Shown here: in pieces, positions 7,888-15,499 of the stretch | Position numbering within the stretch: position 1 is the stretch's first letter | Layout: each line of letters begins with the position of its first letter | DNA from: JBAYJY01 sp041664945 | GTDB lineage: Bacteria; UBP15; UBA6099 | Direction: 5' to 3' | NCBI GenBank assembly: GCA_041664945.1 | Contig: JBAYJY010000042.1 | Span: 1-30,712, forward strand | DNA length: 30,712 nucleotides | Made by a program: the position numbers and the translations under genes | Notes under the pieces: generated by a model | Told to the model about the DNA's origin: nothing | The model's database searches: none | What the model saw: the letters and a program-made list of their open reading frames with translations, nothing else

Positions 7888-9507
7888 TCACTGCGCTTTA
7901 ACAAAGCCGTGTTCAATCATTAGCCGGTAGCCCGGCCTGAGCACATATACGCCCGCCATGAGCGTGTCGCCGTGCTTTCTGACGAGGTTGTCAAAAAGCA
8001 TACCGTGATCGAGTAAATAAAGGGAAGTCTCGTCCAGCACGCCGCGGCGATTGAACAGCAGGAGGAAGTCCGCCTCGTTGCCGTATTCTACAATCTCAAA
8101 CTTTCGATCGAGAAAACCGAGTTCCTGAAAATACCTGAGGTTTTCTGAGAAGTATCCTATTGTGGTAAGCCGGGTTCCATACGGAAGTCGCGCAAACTCT
8201 TTGTTGATGGAAGCGGCGAACTCCGGAGTGAACGCATCGCCCCAGTATATCGCTTCCATTCCTTTATCCACCGCTCCCGCTGTTCCCCCGACGATCTCGT
8301 TGTAATAGCTAAGGTAAAACGGGCGCGCATCCAATAGGGCGCCTGTCCCATAGGCTATGAATAAGACCAACGCGATGATTCTCACAAGCATGTGAAAACG
8401 CTGGAAGACGAATCTGAAACCCACTCCCGCCAGCAGCGCTATAAAAGGGAACGAGGCTATAAACAATCGTTCGCCGTCGTAGGACGGCACGCGGCCGGGG
8501 ATGAACAGGAGCGGTAAAAACAGAGAATTCATAATGAGAAAGATTGTAAATTTGCGGCGCTCGTTCTTTGCGGCGACAGACAGCGCGCCGACTATCGCGG
8601 CAACAAGTGAAGCGATAGGAATGGAAAGCGCAATAATAGCGAAAGGGTAGGTCCACGGTGGAGAGTTGGGGTAGTTTATACCGAAGTAGCAAGTGGTGAT
8701 GTTAACTCCCCCGGCAAGTTTTAAATGGTGATGTATATACTCCGCCAGAGCGCTCAACGGCTGATGCCAGAACATCGGCTGCAGGAGAAAAAAAACGATG
8801 GGAGAAATAAAAATCATGCATAGAATATTTCTTATAATTTTGCCGCGTTCAAAAAGAAGGCCGTAAATCAATATCGGCGCGAGCGCGGCCAGGCCCGTGA
8901 ATTTTATAGCGGGAAGAAGTCCTGTAAAAACTCCGAAAGCAACGCTCGTCCATTTGTTCTCAAGCCCGTATATGAAAGCCGCCGCCGCTCCGAAGCAGAA
9001 CGCGCCCAGAATAATGTCTGTTTCCACTATATGCGCATGCCCGAACATTCTGGGCATGAAAGCGAGCGCCGCCGCGGAAAACAATCCGTATTCAATCCTC
9101 CCCAGACGGTAAGATCCAAATAAGAAAACGGCTGCCGCCAGAGCGGCGAATACCGCGTAAGTTCCATACCTGTATGCATACCATTTAACAAATACGGGGG
9201 AATCGCTGAATCCGCAAATCAGTTTTGCTGTTACCGCGTGTATTATCCTCGTCAATGCGGGATGACCCTGCCAGCCGGAGTCCCAGTATGCCTCTATTGT
9301 GTTCCGGCTAAGCGGATGCGCGTCTTTGTCTCCTAACAGAGAGATCCACCCGGCCGCGAGTTTTGCCCGTTTCAGGTCGTTTCCCTCGTCCCATGACATC
9401 CCCACGTCGCTTGACGTGTATGCCAGGCTTACTCCAACAGCGATGAATATGATTATTGCTATCGCGATGCGCCATGGCGCGGACATCTTCTCGGGCAATG
9501 CTTCCAT
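7888..9507 (-). CDS. GT-C-type membrane glycosyltransferase (GT39/PMT-like)
   Basis: A 539-residue polytopic membrane protein. It has the layout of GT-C enzymes that move a sugar from a polyprenyl phosphate carrier on the outer face of the inner membrane: a first transmembrane segment (about residues 12-30), then a short loop with an acidic pair (SWDEGN, Asp40-Glu41), a HIVETDIILG segment, about ten more hydrophobic segments, and a soluble C-terminal domain from about residue 400. YDGERLFIASFPFIALLAG is typical of the GT39/ArnT-like group. The start at 9507 fits the first transmembrane segment; Met8 at 9486 is an alternative, and neither has a strong ribosome site. The acceptor (lipid A, protein or surface glycan) cannot be told from sequence. 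It stands alone, with gaps of about 200 bp on both sides. Confidence 0.82.
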   Translation of the reverse strand: MEALPEKMSAPWRIAIAIIIFIAVGVSLAYTSSDVGMSWDEGNDLKRAKLAAGWISLLGDKDAHPLSRNTIEAYWDSGWQGHPALTRIIHAVTAKLICGFSDSPVFVKWYAYRYGTYAVFAALAAAVFLFGSYRLGRIEYGLFSAAALAFMPRMFGHAHIVETDIILGAFCFGAAAAFIYGLENKWTSVAFGVFTGLLPAIKFTGLAALAPILIYGLLFERGKIIRNILCMIFISPIVFFLLQPMFWHQPLSALAEYIHHHLKLAGGVNITTCYFGINYPNSPPWTYPFAIIALSIPIASLVAAIVGALSVAAKNERRKFTIFLIMNSLFLPLLFIPGRVPSYDGERLFIASFPFIALLAGVGFRFVFQRFHMLVRIIALVLFIAYGTGALLDARPFYLSYYNEIVGGTAGAVDKGMEAIYWGDAFTPEFAASINKEFARLPYGTRLTTIGYFSENLRYFQELGFLDRKFEIVEYGNEADFLLLFNRRGVLDETSLYLLDHGMLFDNLVRKHGDTLMAGVYVLRPGYRLMIEHGFVKAQ

Positions 9508-9605
9508 GCAAGGAAAGATATTTCAGAATATAAAAAATAGCAAGCGGAGGGAATGGAGCTCGCATAATAGCGGGGGGCGCTTGTAGCGGTCCGGGGAAAA
9601 GCTAA

Positions 9606-9628
9606 GAGCGGGCAGGATGCCCGCGCTC
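9606..9628. repeat. Short palindromic intergenic repeat
   Basis: GAGCGGGC, then AGGAT, then GCCCGCGCTC forms a stem-loop. The core GCGGGCAGGATGCCCGC recurs exactly at 24945-24961 and 24991-25007. It lies between two minus-strand genes; the rest of the gap 9508-9721 shows nothing else. Confidence 0.65.
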
Positions 9629-9721
9629 CCATTGCCGCATGGTTCCGTGTGCCTGCAACCCGCGCGCGCGGTAATAAGGATAGGCGGGACGACGGATTAT
9701 TAAAGGGCGCTTAGACGCTGT

Positions 9722-10849
9722 TCACGCGATTATGTTGGTATCATCCGCGGGTTCCGCAGAGACAATTGCAGAGTCGGACACTAAAGGCGCCTCTGGGATC
9801 AGTTTCAGGTAGCGTTCGGTGTAGAAGAAGTTGTAGAGGACTTTGACGGTGACGGCGACGGGGATGGCGGCGATCATGCCGGCGAGTCCTGCGAGTTCGC
9901 CGCCGCACATTAGGACGAAAATGATGATTGCCGGATGGAGATCGCAGTCTTTGCCGATAATCTTCGGGGCGAGAATGTTGCCTTCGAGCACCTGCAGGAC
10001 GGCGAAGGCGATGAGGACGTAAATGACGGTGGCCGGAGAGATGAAGAGGGCGACGATGAGCGGTCCGATCAGGGCGAGAATCGGGCCGACATAGGGAATG
10101 AACTCTGTCACTCCGGCGATGAGGCCGAAGAAGAGCGAGTATTTAGGCATGGGCCAGAGGTAGACTATGAAGGTGGTGAAGCCCATGACGGCGCAGAGTT
10201 TGAGCTGCCCGCGTATGAAGCCGCCGAGGGCGGAGTTGATGCGCGAGAGCAGTTCTTCGGTGTCCGTGCGGAGCTTTGGAGGAACGGCGGCGATGAGCGA
10301 TTTACGGATGTTGGGGCCGTCGGAGAGAAAGTAGAAGACGAGGATCGGAACGATGACCATAGTCGGTATTTTAGAAAGGAAGCCGGTTATGCCGTCGAAA
10401 ATCGTTTTGCCGATGTTTTCGCCGACTTGCTGGAGATTTCCGGAGAATTTGTCCGGCAGCGATTGAATGTTCGCGGGGAGGTTTGAAGACTTTGCGACGT
10501 GAAGGAGTTTCGCCCAGAGGTCCTGAAGCGATTCCGCATATGTCGGGAAATCTTTGATAAGCTCCTCGAACTGTTTGAAAGCCGGCGGAATGATGGCGAT
10601 GAGGATGACGGCGAGGATCGCCGCAAAGACCGTGAAGATCAGCAGGGTGGCGACCATGCGCGGGATTCGTTTTTTCGAGAGCCGCTCGACCGCCGGGTTC
10701 AGGATGTAGGCGATGGCGCCGGCGAGCGCGAAATAGCCGAGTATCGAGCTCACGCGAGTCACGAACCATATCAGGACGCCGAGCAGCGCGAGGTAGAGCA
10801 ATATTGTCCAGAATCGCTGAGATGAAGCCTGCGCGTTTTTTGTCTCCAT
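9722..10849 (-). CDS. AI-2E family transporter (PerM/YdiK-like permease)
   Basis: A polytopic inner-membrane protein of the AI-2E transporter family: paired N-terminal hydrophobic segments, a long amphipathic extracytoplasmic stretch (about residues 70-140) and the C-terminal hallmarks FIRGQLKL, GLIAGVTEFIPYVGPIL and LEGNILAPKIIG. Family members have been linked to export of autoinducer-2 or to Na+/H+ exchange, so the substrate is open. The start chosen is the ATG at 10849 (375 residues): AAAGGCGG lies six bases upstream. An in-frame ATG at 10891 adds 14 residues (METKFAAIKQRRFG), repeating METK, but has no ribosome site. It is transcribed away from the methyltransferase operon, with a divergent gap of about 180 bp. 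Confidence 0.9.
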   Translation of the reverse strand: METKNAQASSQRFWTILLYLALLGVLIWFVTRVSSILGYFALAGAIAYILNPAVERLSKKRIPRMVATLLIFTVFAAILAVILIAIIPPAFKQFEELIKDFPTYAESLQDLWAKLLHVAKSSNLPANIQSLPDKFSGNLQQVGENIGKTIFDGITGFLSKIPTMVIVPILVFYFLSDGPNIRKSLIAAVPPKLRTDTEELLSRINSALGGFIRGQLKLCAVMGFTTFIVYLWPMPKYSLFFGLIAGVTEFIPYVGPILALIGPLIVALFISPATVIYVLIAFAVLQVLEGNILAPKIIGKDCDLHPAIIIFVLMCGGELAGLAGMIAAIPVAVTVKVLYNFFYTERYLKLIPEAPLVSDSAIVSAEPADDTNIIA

Positions 10850-10968
10850 CCCGAACCGCCTTTGTTTGATAGCCGCAAATTTCGTTTCCATTATTTAACC
10901 GGTTTCCGGCCGCTTTGTCAACGTGGCGGCGGGCGGCGCCTTGCAATAGGAGACGGCATTTGATACAG

Positions 10969-10996
10969 TTGAAAGCGGATATACGGCGAATATATT
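10969..10996 (+). promoter_or_regulatory. Candidate sigma-70-type promoter for the methyltransferase operon
   Basis: TTGAAA (10969-10974), a 16-bp spacer and TATATT (10991-10996) lie 34 bp before the GTG at 11031. Both boxes are one or two bases from consensus. Confidence 0.5.
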
Positions 10997-11030
10997 ACTT
11001 TCGATGCGGGTTTGAAGACAGAGGATTTTA

Positions 11031-12041
11031 GTGAAGGAAAAACTGTTAGAAATCATCAGTTGCCCGGGATGCGGGGCGAGATTCACGCTCGTGGATGAAG
11101 AAAAATCCGGCGGTGAAGTCGAAACCGGGAAACTGCTGTGTTCCGGTTGCGGCAAATCGTATCAGATAAGCGGATTCATTCCCCGGATTCTGGATTCCTA
11201 TAAGGAGAATATCGAAGAAAAGACGGCCGGGAATTTCGGCGACCAGTGGACGCTATTCACGGAAATGCATTCGTTTTACCGCGAATTGTATCTGGATTGG
11301 ATTTACCCGTTGCGGGAAGAGGACATAAAAGGCAAGATGGTTCTCGACGCTGGCTGCGGAATGGGCAGATTTCTATATTACGCGGCGAAATTCGGCGCCC
11401 GGGAAGCGGTTGGCGTGGACCTAAGCCGTTCCGTGGATGTGGCCTATCAGACGGTGAAGGACATGCCGAACGCGCACGTCATTCAGGCCGATCTCGCCAA
11501 TTTGCCGTTCGGCCCCGAGTTCGACCTGTTCTACAGTATCGGCGTTCTGCATCACACGCCCGATCCGGAATCGCGATTTCATTCGGTTTGCAGGGCGCTG
11601 AAGCCCGGCGGCACAGCGCACGCGTGGGTCTACGGATATGAAAACAACGAATGGATAGTAAAGTGGGTCAACCCGGTGCGGGAAAAATTCACGTCGAAGC
11701 TTCCGGCGAAAGCGTTGTCCGCGATCTCGTTTTTCATCACGCTTTTCCTGCAGCCTGTTTTGAAGGCGCTTTATTATCCGGCCGGCAAGCGCGACATCAA
11801 GCCGCTGAAGAGGCTTTTGCCCTATTTCCCCTATATGAACTGGCTTTCGCGAGGCAGTTTTTCTCACACGCATGTCGTGATTCACGATCACCTGACGGCG
11901 CCTGTCGCGTTCTACATCAAGAAGGAGGATTTCCAGGCTTGGTTCGAACGGGCGGGGCTTGAAGACGCGGAATTCATCCATAGAAATGAAAACAGTTGGA
12001 CCGGAGTGGGACGCCTGAAAGGCGGGGGAGCCGGCAAATGA
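11031..12041 (+). CDS. SAM-dependent methyltransferase with N-terminal zinc ribbon
   Basis: A 336-residue protein. Residues 11-40 form a Trm112-like zinc ribbon (CPGC at 11-14, CSGC at 37-40) ending in FIPRILDSY. The Rossmann methyltransferase follows, with motif I VLDAGCGMGRF (about 104-114), an acidic GVDLS, then ADLANLPF and FDLFYSIGVLHHTPDP, the class I type 11 pattern. A C-terminal section with two hydrophobic stretches and aromatics (about 215-300) may sit on the membrane or bind a lipid-like substrate. The GTG start at 11031 has AGAGGA six bases upstream. It is the first gene of a three-gene operon and overlaps the next by ATGA. Related genes sit in sugar, lipid or surface-glycan clusters; the substrate is unknown. 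Confidence 0.88.
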   Translation: MKEKLLEIISCPGCGARFTLVDEEKSGGEVETGKLLCSGCGKSYQISGFIPRILDSYKENIEEKTAGNFGDQWTLFTEMHSFYRELYLDWIYPLREEDIKGKMVLDAGCGMGRFLYYAAKFGAREAVGVDLSRSVDVAYQTVKDMPNAHVIQADLANLPFGPEFDLFYSIGVLHHTPDPESRFHSVCRALKPGGTAHAWVYGYENNEWIVKWVNPVREKFTSKLPAKALSAISFFITLFLQPVLKALYYPAGKRDIKPLKRLLPYFPYMNWLSRGSFSHTHVVIHDHLTAPVAFYIKKEDFQAWFERAGLEDAEFIHRNENSWTGVGRLKGGGAGK

Positions 12042-12925
12042 TCGTCTGTCCGCTTTGCGGGAAAGAACTGGCTGAAAGCGCGGAGAGCTACATTTGCGGC
12101 GGCTGCGGCAAGGTTTACAGGGTGAATAACGGAACGCCGGACCTGGCCGCGTCGCAGGAGGAAGGGCAGGGCGGTTTCAAGGAAGAATTTTTCGACGAGT
12201 TCCACGAGAAGGAGCGCACGAATTTCTGGCACAACGGCCGTAAAAACATAATCTACAATCTGATACGGAAATACAGCAAACCCGGCGGCAGGCTGATCGA
12301 GCTTGGTTGCGGATCGGGAAATATCATAGAGTTTCTGAACCGGCGCGGCATTCCCATCGAAGGCGGCGATATCTTTCAAAAGGCGATAGAATACGCGAAG
12401 AAGAAATTTCCGGCGAAGTTTTACCGGCTCGACTTGAATGAACTGCCTTTCCGCGAGGAGTTCGACGCCATCGGCCTGTTCGACGCGCTCGAACACATCG
12501 AGGACGATTCGAAAGCGCTCAGGAACATACGGCGCGGGCTGAAGAAGGACGGCCTGCTATACATAACCGTGCCGGCGGGAAAAAACCTGTGGAGCAATTA
12601 CGACGAGTTCTACTGCCACAAGAGAAGGTATGATAAGAGCGAACTGGAGGCGAAACTCGGGGAGGCCGGCTTCGAGGTCGTCAAAATGAGCTTCTACGTT
12701 TTTTTTCTGTATCCCGCCGTCTATTTGACGCGCAAGCATTCGGCCCGGTATAAAAACAGCAAGGCGGAGTTGAATAAAAGCGACGCGGTGGACGCGCCGC
12801 CCGTAATAAATTCGGTTTTGTCCGCTATAATGATGATAGAGGCGCTGATTATAAGATACGTGAATCTGCCGATCGGCAGTTCTTTAATCGCAGTCGCCAA
12901 AAAGATTCCGGAGTTTGAAAAATGA
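12038..12925 (+). CDS. SAM-dependent methyltransferase with N-terminal zinc ribbon (second)
   Basis: A 295-residue protein. The start is the ATG at 12038, which overlaps the upstream stop in ATGA and has GGGGGAG (12024-12030) seven bases before; the frame is open further up, but that stretch is the previous gene. Residues 4-7 and 19-22 form a short zinc ribbon (CPLC, CGGC). The methyltransferase has motif I LIELGCGSGN (about 87-96), EGGDIF, LDLNELPF and FDAIGLFDALEHI, followed by LLYITVPA. The C-terminus (about 215-290) has two hydrophobic stretches. It is like the gene before it in plan but not a close copy. Translational coupling to both neighbours implies the products are needed together. 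Confidence 0.88.
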   Translation: MIVCPLCGKELAESAESYICGGCGKVYRVNNGTPDLAASQEEGQGGFKEEFFDEFHEKERTNFWHNGRKNIIYNLIRKYSKPGGRLIELGCGSGNIIEFLNRRGIPIEGGDIFQKAIEYAKKKFPAKFYRLDLNELPFREEFDAIGLFDALEHIEDDSKALRNIRRGLKKDGLLYITVPAGKNLWSNYDEFYCHKRRYDKSELEAKLGEAGFEVVKMSFYVFFLYPAVYLTRKHSARYKNSKAELNKSDAVDAPPVINSVLSAIMMIEALIIRYVNLPIGSSLIAVAKKIPEFEK

Positions 12926-13599
12926 GCGGATACAAGCCCGACAAGGAAAGCTTCGTCTCCTGGAACGAGGAGATGATAAGGAAATATGATCCGGATAAAT
13001 ATCATAACCATGAATCGCTGATCATAAGGACGGTGGAGAAGATGCGCCGGCGGGCGGTGCGGAAACTGTGCGGCGAGGAGGCCGGTGAAGTCGTGGATAT
13101 CGGCTGCGGCGCCGGCAACTTCATTCCGCACTTCGACGGGTTCAGATATATCGGAATCGACATTTCGGAATACATACTGGGCGAGGCGGCGGGCAGGTTA
13201 AGGGAAAACGCATTTCTGATCAGGGCGTCCGCCGAAGAGTTGCCGTTAAAAGACAAATCGGCGCGCTGCATAATCTGCTCCGAAGTCATCGAGCACGTTC
13301 TGGATCCCGCGGCGCTGGCGACGGAGGCCGGCCGGGCGCTTGCCGACGACGGCATAGCGGTGTTTTCGATCCCGAACGAAAAGCTGATCAATCTGCTTAA
13401 ACGAATAATCCCGTGGATCGGCGCGTCGAAGAAGGGTTACAGCGCGCCGCGCAGGATGGATGACGAATGGCACCTCACGGCGCTCGATTCCCGGCTGTTC
13501 AGAGAAATAATAAAAGGAAAATTCAGGATCGAAAAACAGATCGGCGTGCCGTCCGCGTTTATGCCGCTAAGGTATGTGTTCAGGCTCAGGAAAATATAA
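12922..13599 (+). CDS. Class I SAM-dependent methyltransferase (third)
   Basis: A 225-residue protein without the zinc ribbon. Motif I is VVDIGCGAGNF (residues 57-67), then GIDISEYI, ASAEELPLKDKSA and CSEVIEHVLDP, the Methyltransf_11 pattern. The ATG at 12922 overlaps the preceding stop as ATGA, with GGAG upstream (12909-12912). It ends the operon. The gap to kdpA (13600-13775) holds the kdp control region. Three methyltransferases in a row suggest stepwise modification of one small molecule, sugar or lipid. Confidence 0.88.
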   Translation: MSGYKPDKESFVSWNEEMIRKYDPDKYHNHESLIIRTVEKMRRRAVRKLCGEEAGEVVDIGCGAGNFIPHFDGFRYIGIDISEYILGEAAGRLRENAFLIRASAEELPLKDKSARCIICSEVIEHVLDPAALATEAGRALADDGIAVFSIPNEKLINLLKRIIPWIGASKKGYSAPRRMDDEWHLTALDSRLFREIIKGKFRIEKQIGVPSAFMPLRYVFRLRKI

Positions 13600-13685
13600 A
13601 GACCCTTAGCTGAATCGTTTCAAGCATCCCATCTAATCCGACATGAAATTCCAATAAAAACAACCATTTCTTAAGCGGAAATAGT

Positions 13686-13753
13686 TTTTTTATGTTTTGT
13701 TTATGCGCGCCGCCATAACATTTACGCCAATTTTATGTATTTCCCAATATACT
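13686..13753 (+). promoter_or_regulatory. kdp promoter with TTTATG direct repeats (likely KdpE site)
   Basis: TTTATG occurs at 13689-13694 and 13700-13705, 11 bp (one helical turn) apart, and again at 13732-13737. A good -10 box TATACT is at 13748-13753, and no -35 is seen at the right distance, as expected for an activator-dependent promoter. E. coli KdpE binds a T-rich direct repeat (TTTATA / TTTTTAC type) upstream of kdpFABC, and the pair here sits at a similar distance from the start. The same block, ungapped, precedes the gene at 21767. Confidence 0.65.
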
Positions 13754-13775
13754 GAAAAAAAAGGAGGGGCGACGT

Positions 13776-15482
13776 ATGACAACGAGTTCTTTGATGGAAA
13801 TGTCATTATTCTTTTTTCTTTTAATCGCGTTTACGCCGCTGCTCGGTGAATATTTCGCATGCGTTTTGAGCGGCAGGAGAGTTCCATTATTGAATTTCAT
13901 GCGTCCGTTTGAACTGTGGATATGCCGGGTTATAAAAGCTGATGCCGTTGGAGACGAGAGAAGCGGGGAAATGGACTGGAAGGAATATGTATTCAGCATC
14001 CTTTTATTCAGCGCTGTCGGAATAATGTTCGTGACATTTCTTCAACGCGCGCAACAGTTTCTGCCCTTAAATCCGCAAGGACTCGAACCCGTGCCGTGGC
14101 TTGTCGCCATTAACACTGCTGTGAGTTTCGTGACAAACACGAACTGGCAGGCTTATTCCGGCGAAACCACGCTTAGTTATCTGACGCAGGCGATCGGGCT
14201 GACCGTTCAGAACTTTGTCAGCGCGGCGACGGGAATTGCGGTCATGGCGGCGCTTGCGCGCGGAATAACCGGAAAGCAAAGCGGCGCGCTCGGCAATTTC
14301 TGGCGCGATCTTGTGCGCGCGACGCTATATATCCTCCTGCCGCTATCCATCATTGTAGCGGCGCTTCTCGCCGGGCAGGGAGTCGTTCAGAACGTCTCGC
14401 ATTATGCGAGCGTGAGAACGATCGAGGGCGCCGCGCAGACGCTCCCGATGGGGCCGGCGGCTTCTCAGATCGCCATAAAACAACTTGGTACGAACGGCGG
14501 CGGTTTTTTCGGCGTAAACAGCGCGCATCCATTTGAAAATCCGACGCCGTTCAGCAATTTCATCCAATGCCTTTCGATTTTAATCATACCAGCCGCACTT
14601 GCATATTCATTTGGCGTTCTCGTAAACAAGCGGCGGCACGGCATCGCGCTTCTTGCGGCTATGTTTACGATTTTTCTCGCCTGCGTCGGCGTTTCTCTAT
14701 GGGCTGAACTTCAAGGAAATCCTGCGCTTGGCGGACTGCCGTTTATGGAAGGAAAGGAAATCCGTTTCGGCGTGATTCCAAGCGCGCTGTGGGGAATGTG
14801 CACAACAGTCGCATCCAACGGCTCGGTGAACGCTATGCACAGCAGTTTTTCGCCGCTTGCCGGAGGCGTCGCCATTTTCAACATGATGATGGGGGAAGTT
14901 ATTTTCGGCGGCGTCGGTTCCGGAGTTTACGGAATTGCGCTTTTTGCCGTGCTCACGGTGTTTATCGCCGGACTGATGGTGGGGCGGACTCCGGAATATC
15001 TCGGAAAGAAAATCGAGGCAAGGGACGTGCTGTTGGCGATAACAGGCGTTCTTTTGCCGTGCGCTGTAGTCCTGATCTTTTCATCTATCTCGCTTGTCAT
15101 GCCATCGGGGCTTGCGAGTCTTTCGAACAAAGGGCCGCACGGGTTGAGCGAAATACTCTATGCTTTCACGTCGGCGGCGAACAACAACGGGAGCGCTTTC
15201 GCCGGATTGAACGCGGCGACGGCGCATTACACGATACTTACTTCTATCGCCATGCTGATCGGGCGTTTCGGGGTAATGATTCCCGTAATGGCGCTTGCAG
15301 ATAACCTTGGCAGAAAGAAATACACGCCGCCTTCGACGGGCACATTTCCGACGGAAGGTTTTTTGTTCGTAATTCTTCTGATAGGAGTGATCATAATAAT
15401 CGGCGCGCTGACGTTTCTGCCCGCTCTCACGCTCGGTCCGGTGATGGAGCATTTTCTTATGATAAAAGGGCGCTTATTTTAA
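13776..15482 (+). CDS. kdpA: Potassium-transporting ATPase subunit KdpA
   Basis: A 568-residue polytopic membrane protein, the K+-selective channel-like subunit of the KdpFABC pump. All four selectivity-filter loops are present: TNTNWQ (120-125), GTNGGGFF (238-245), TTVASNGS (343-350) and SAANNNGS (466-473). The length is normal. The ATG at 13776 has AAGGAGG (13761-13767) eight bases upstream. No kdpF is seen between the promoter and kdpA. It is followed directly by kdpB (17 bp from stop to the chosen start). Confidence 0.98.
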   Translation: MTTSSLMEMSLFFFLLIAFTPLLGEYFACVLSGRRVPLLNFMRPFELWICRVIKADAVGDERSGEMDWKEYVFSILLFSAVGIMFVTFLQRAQQFLPLNPQGLEPVPWLVAINTAVSFVTNTNWQAYSGETTLSYLTQAIGLTVQNFVSAATGIAVMAALARGITGKQSGALGNFWRDLVRATLYILLPLSIIVAALLAGQGVVQNVSHYASVRTIEGAAQTLPMGPAASQIAIKQLGTNGGGFFGVNSAHPFENPTPFSNFIQCLSILIIPAALAYSFGVLVNKRRHGIALLAAMFTIFLACVGVSLWAELQGNPALGGLPFMEGKEIRFGVIPSALWGMCTTVASNGSVNAMHSSFSPLAGGVAIFNMMMGEVIFGGVGSGVYGIALFAVLTVFIAGLMVGRTPEYLGKKIEARDVLLAITGVLLPCAVVLIFSSISLVMPSGLASLSNKGPHGLSEILYAFTSAANNNGSAFAGLNAATAHYTILTSIAMLIGRFGVMIPVMALADNLGRKKYTPPSTGTFPTEGFLFVILLIGVIIIIGALTFLPALTLGPVMEHFLMIKGRLF

Positions 15483-15499
15483 AAGGAGATTTGAGCGAC

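Noticed and set aside
9935..10825. Plus-strand open frames opposite the AI-2E permease
   Set aside because: Glu/Arg/Asp-rich shadows of a membrane protein read on the wrong strand.
13600..13775. A kdpF gene before kdpA
   Set aside because: No small hydrophobic ORF with a ribosome site fits; the space is taken by the promoter.
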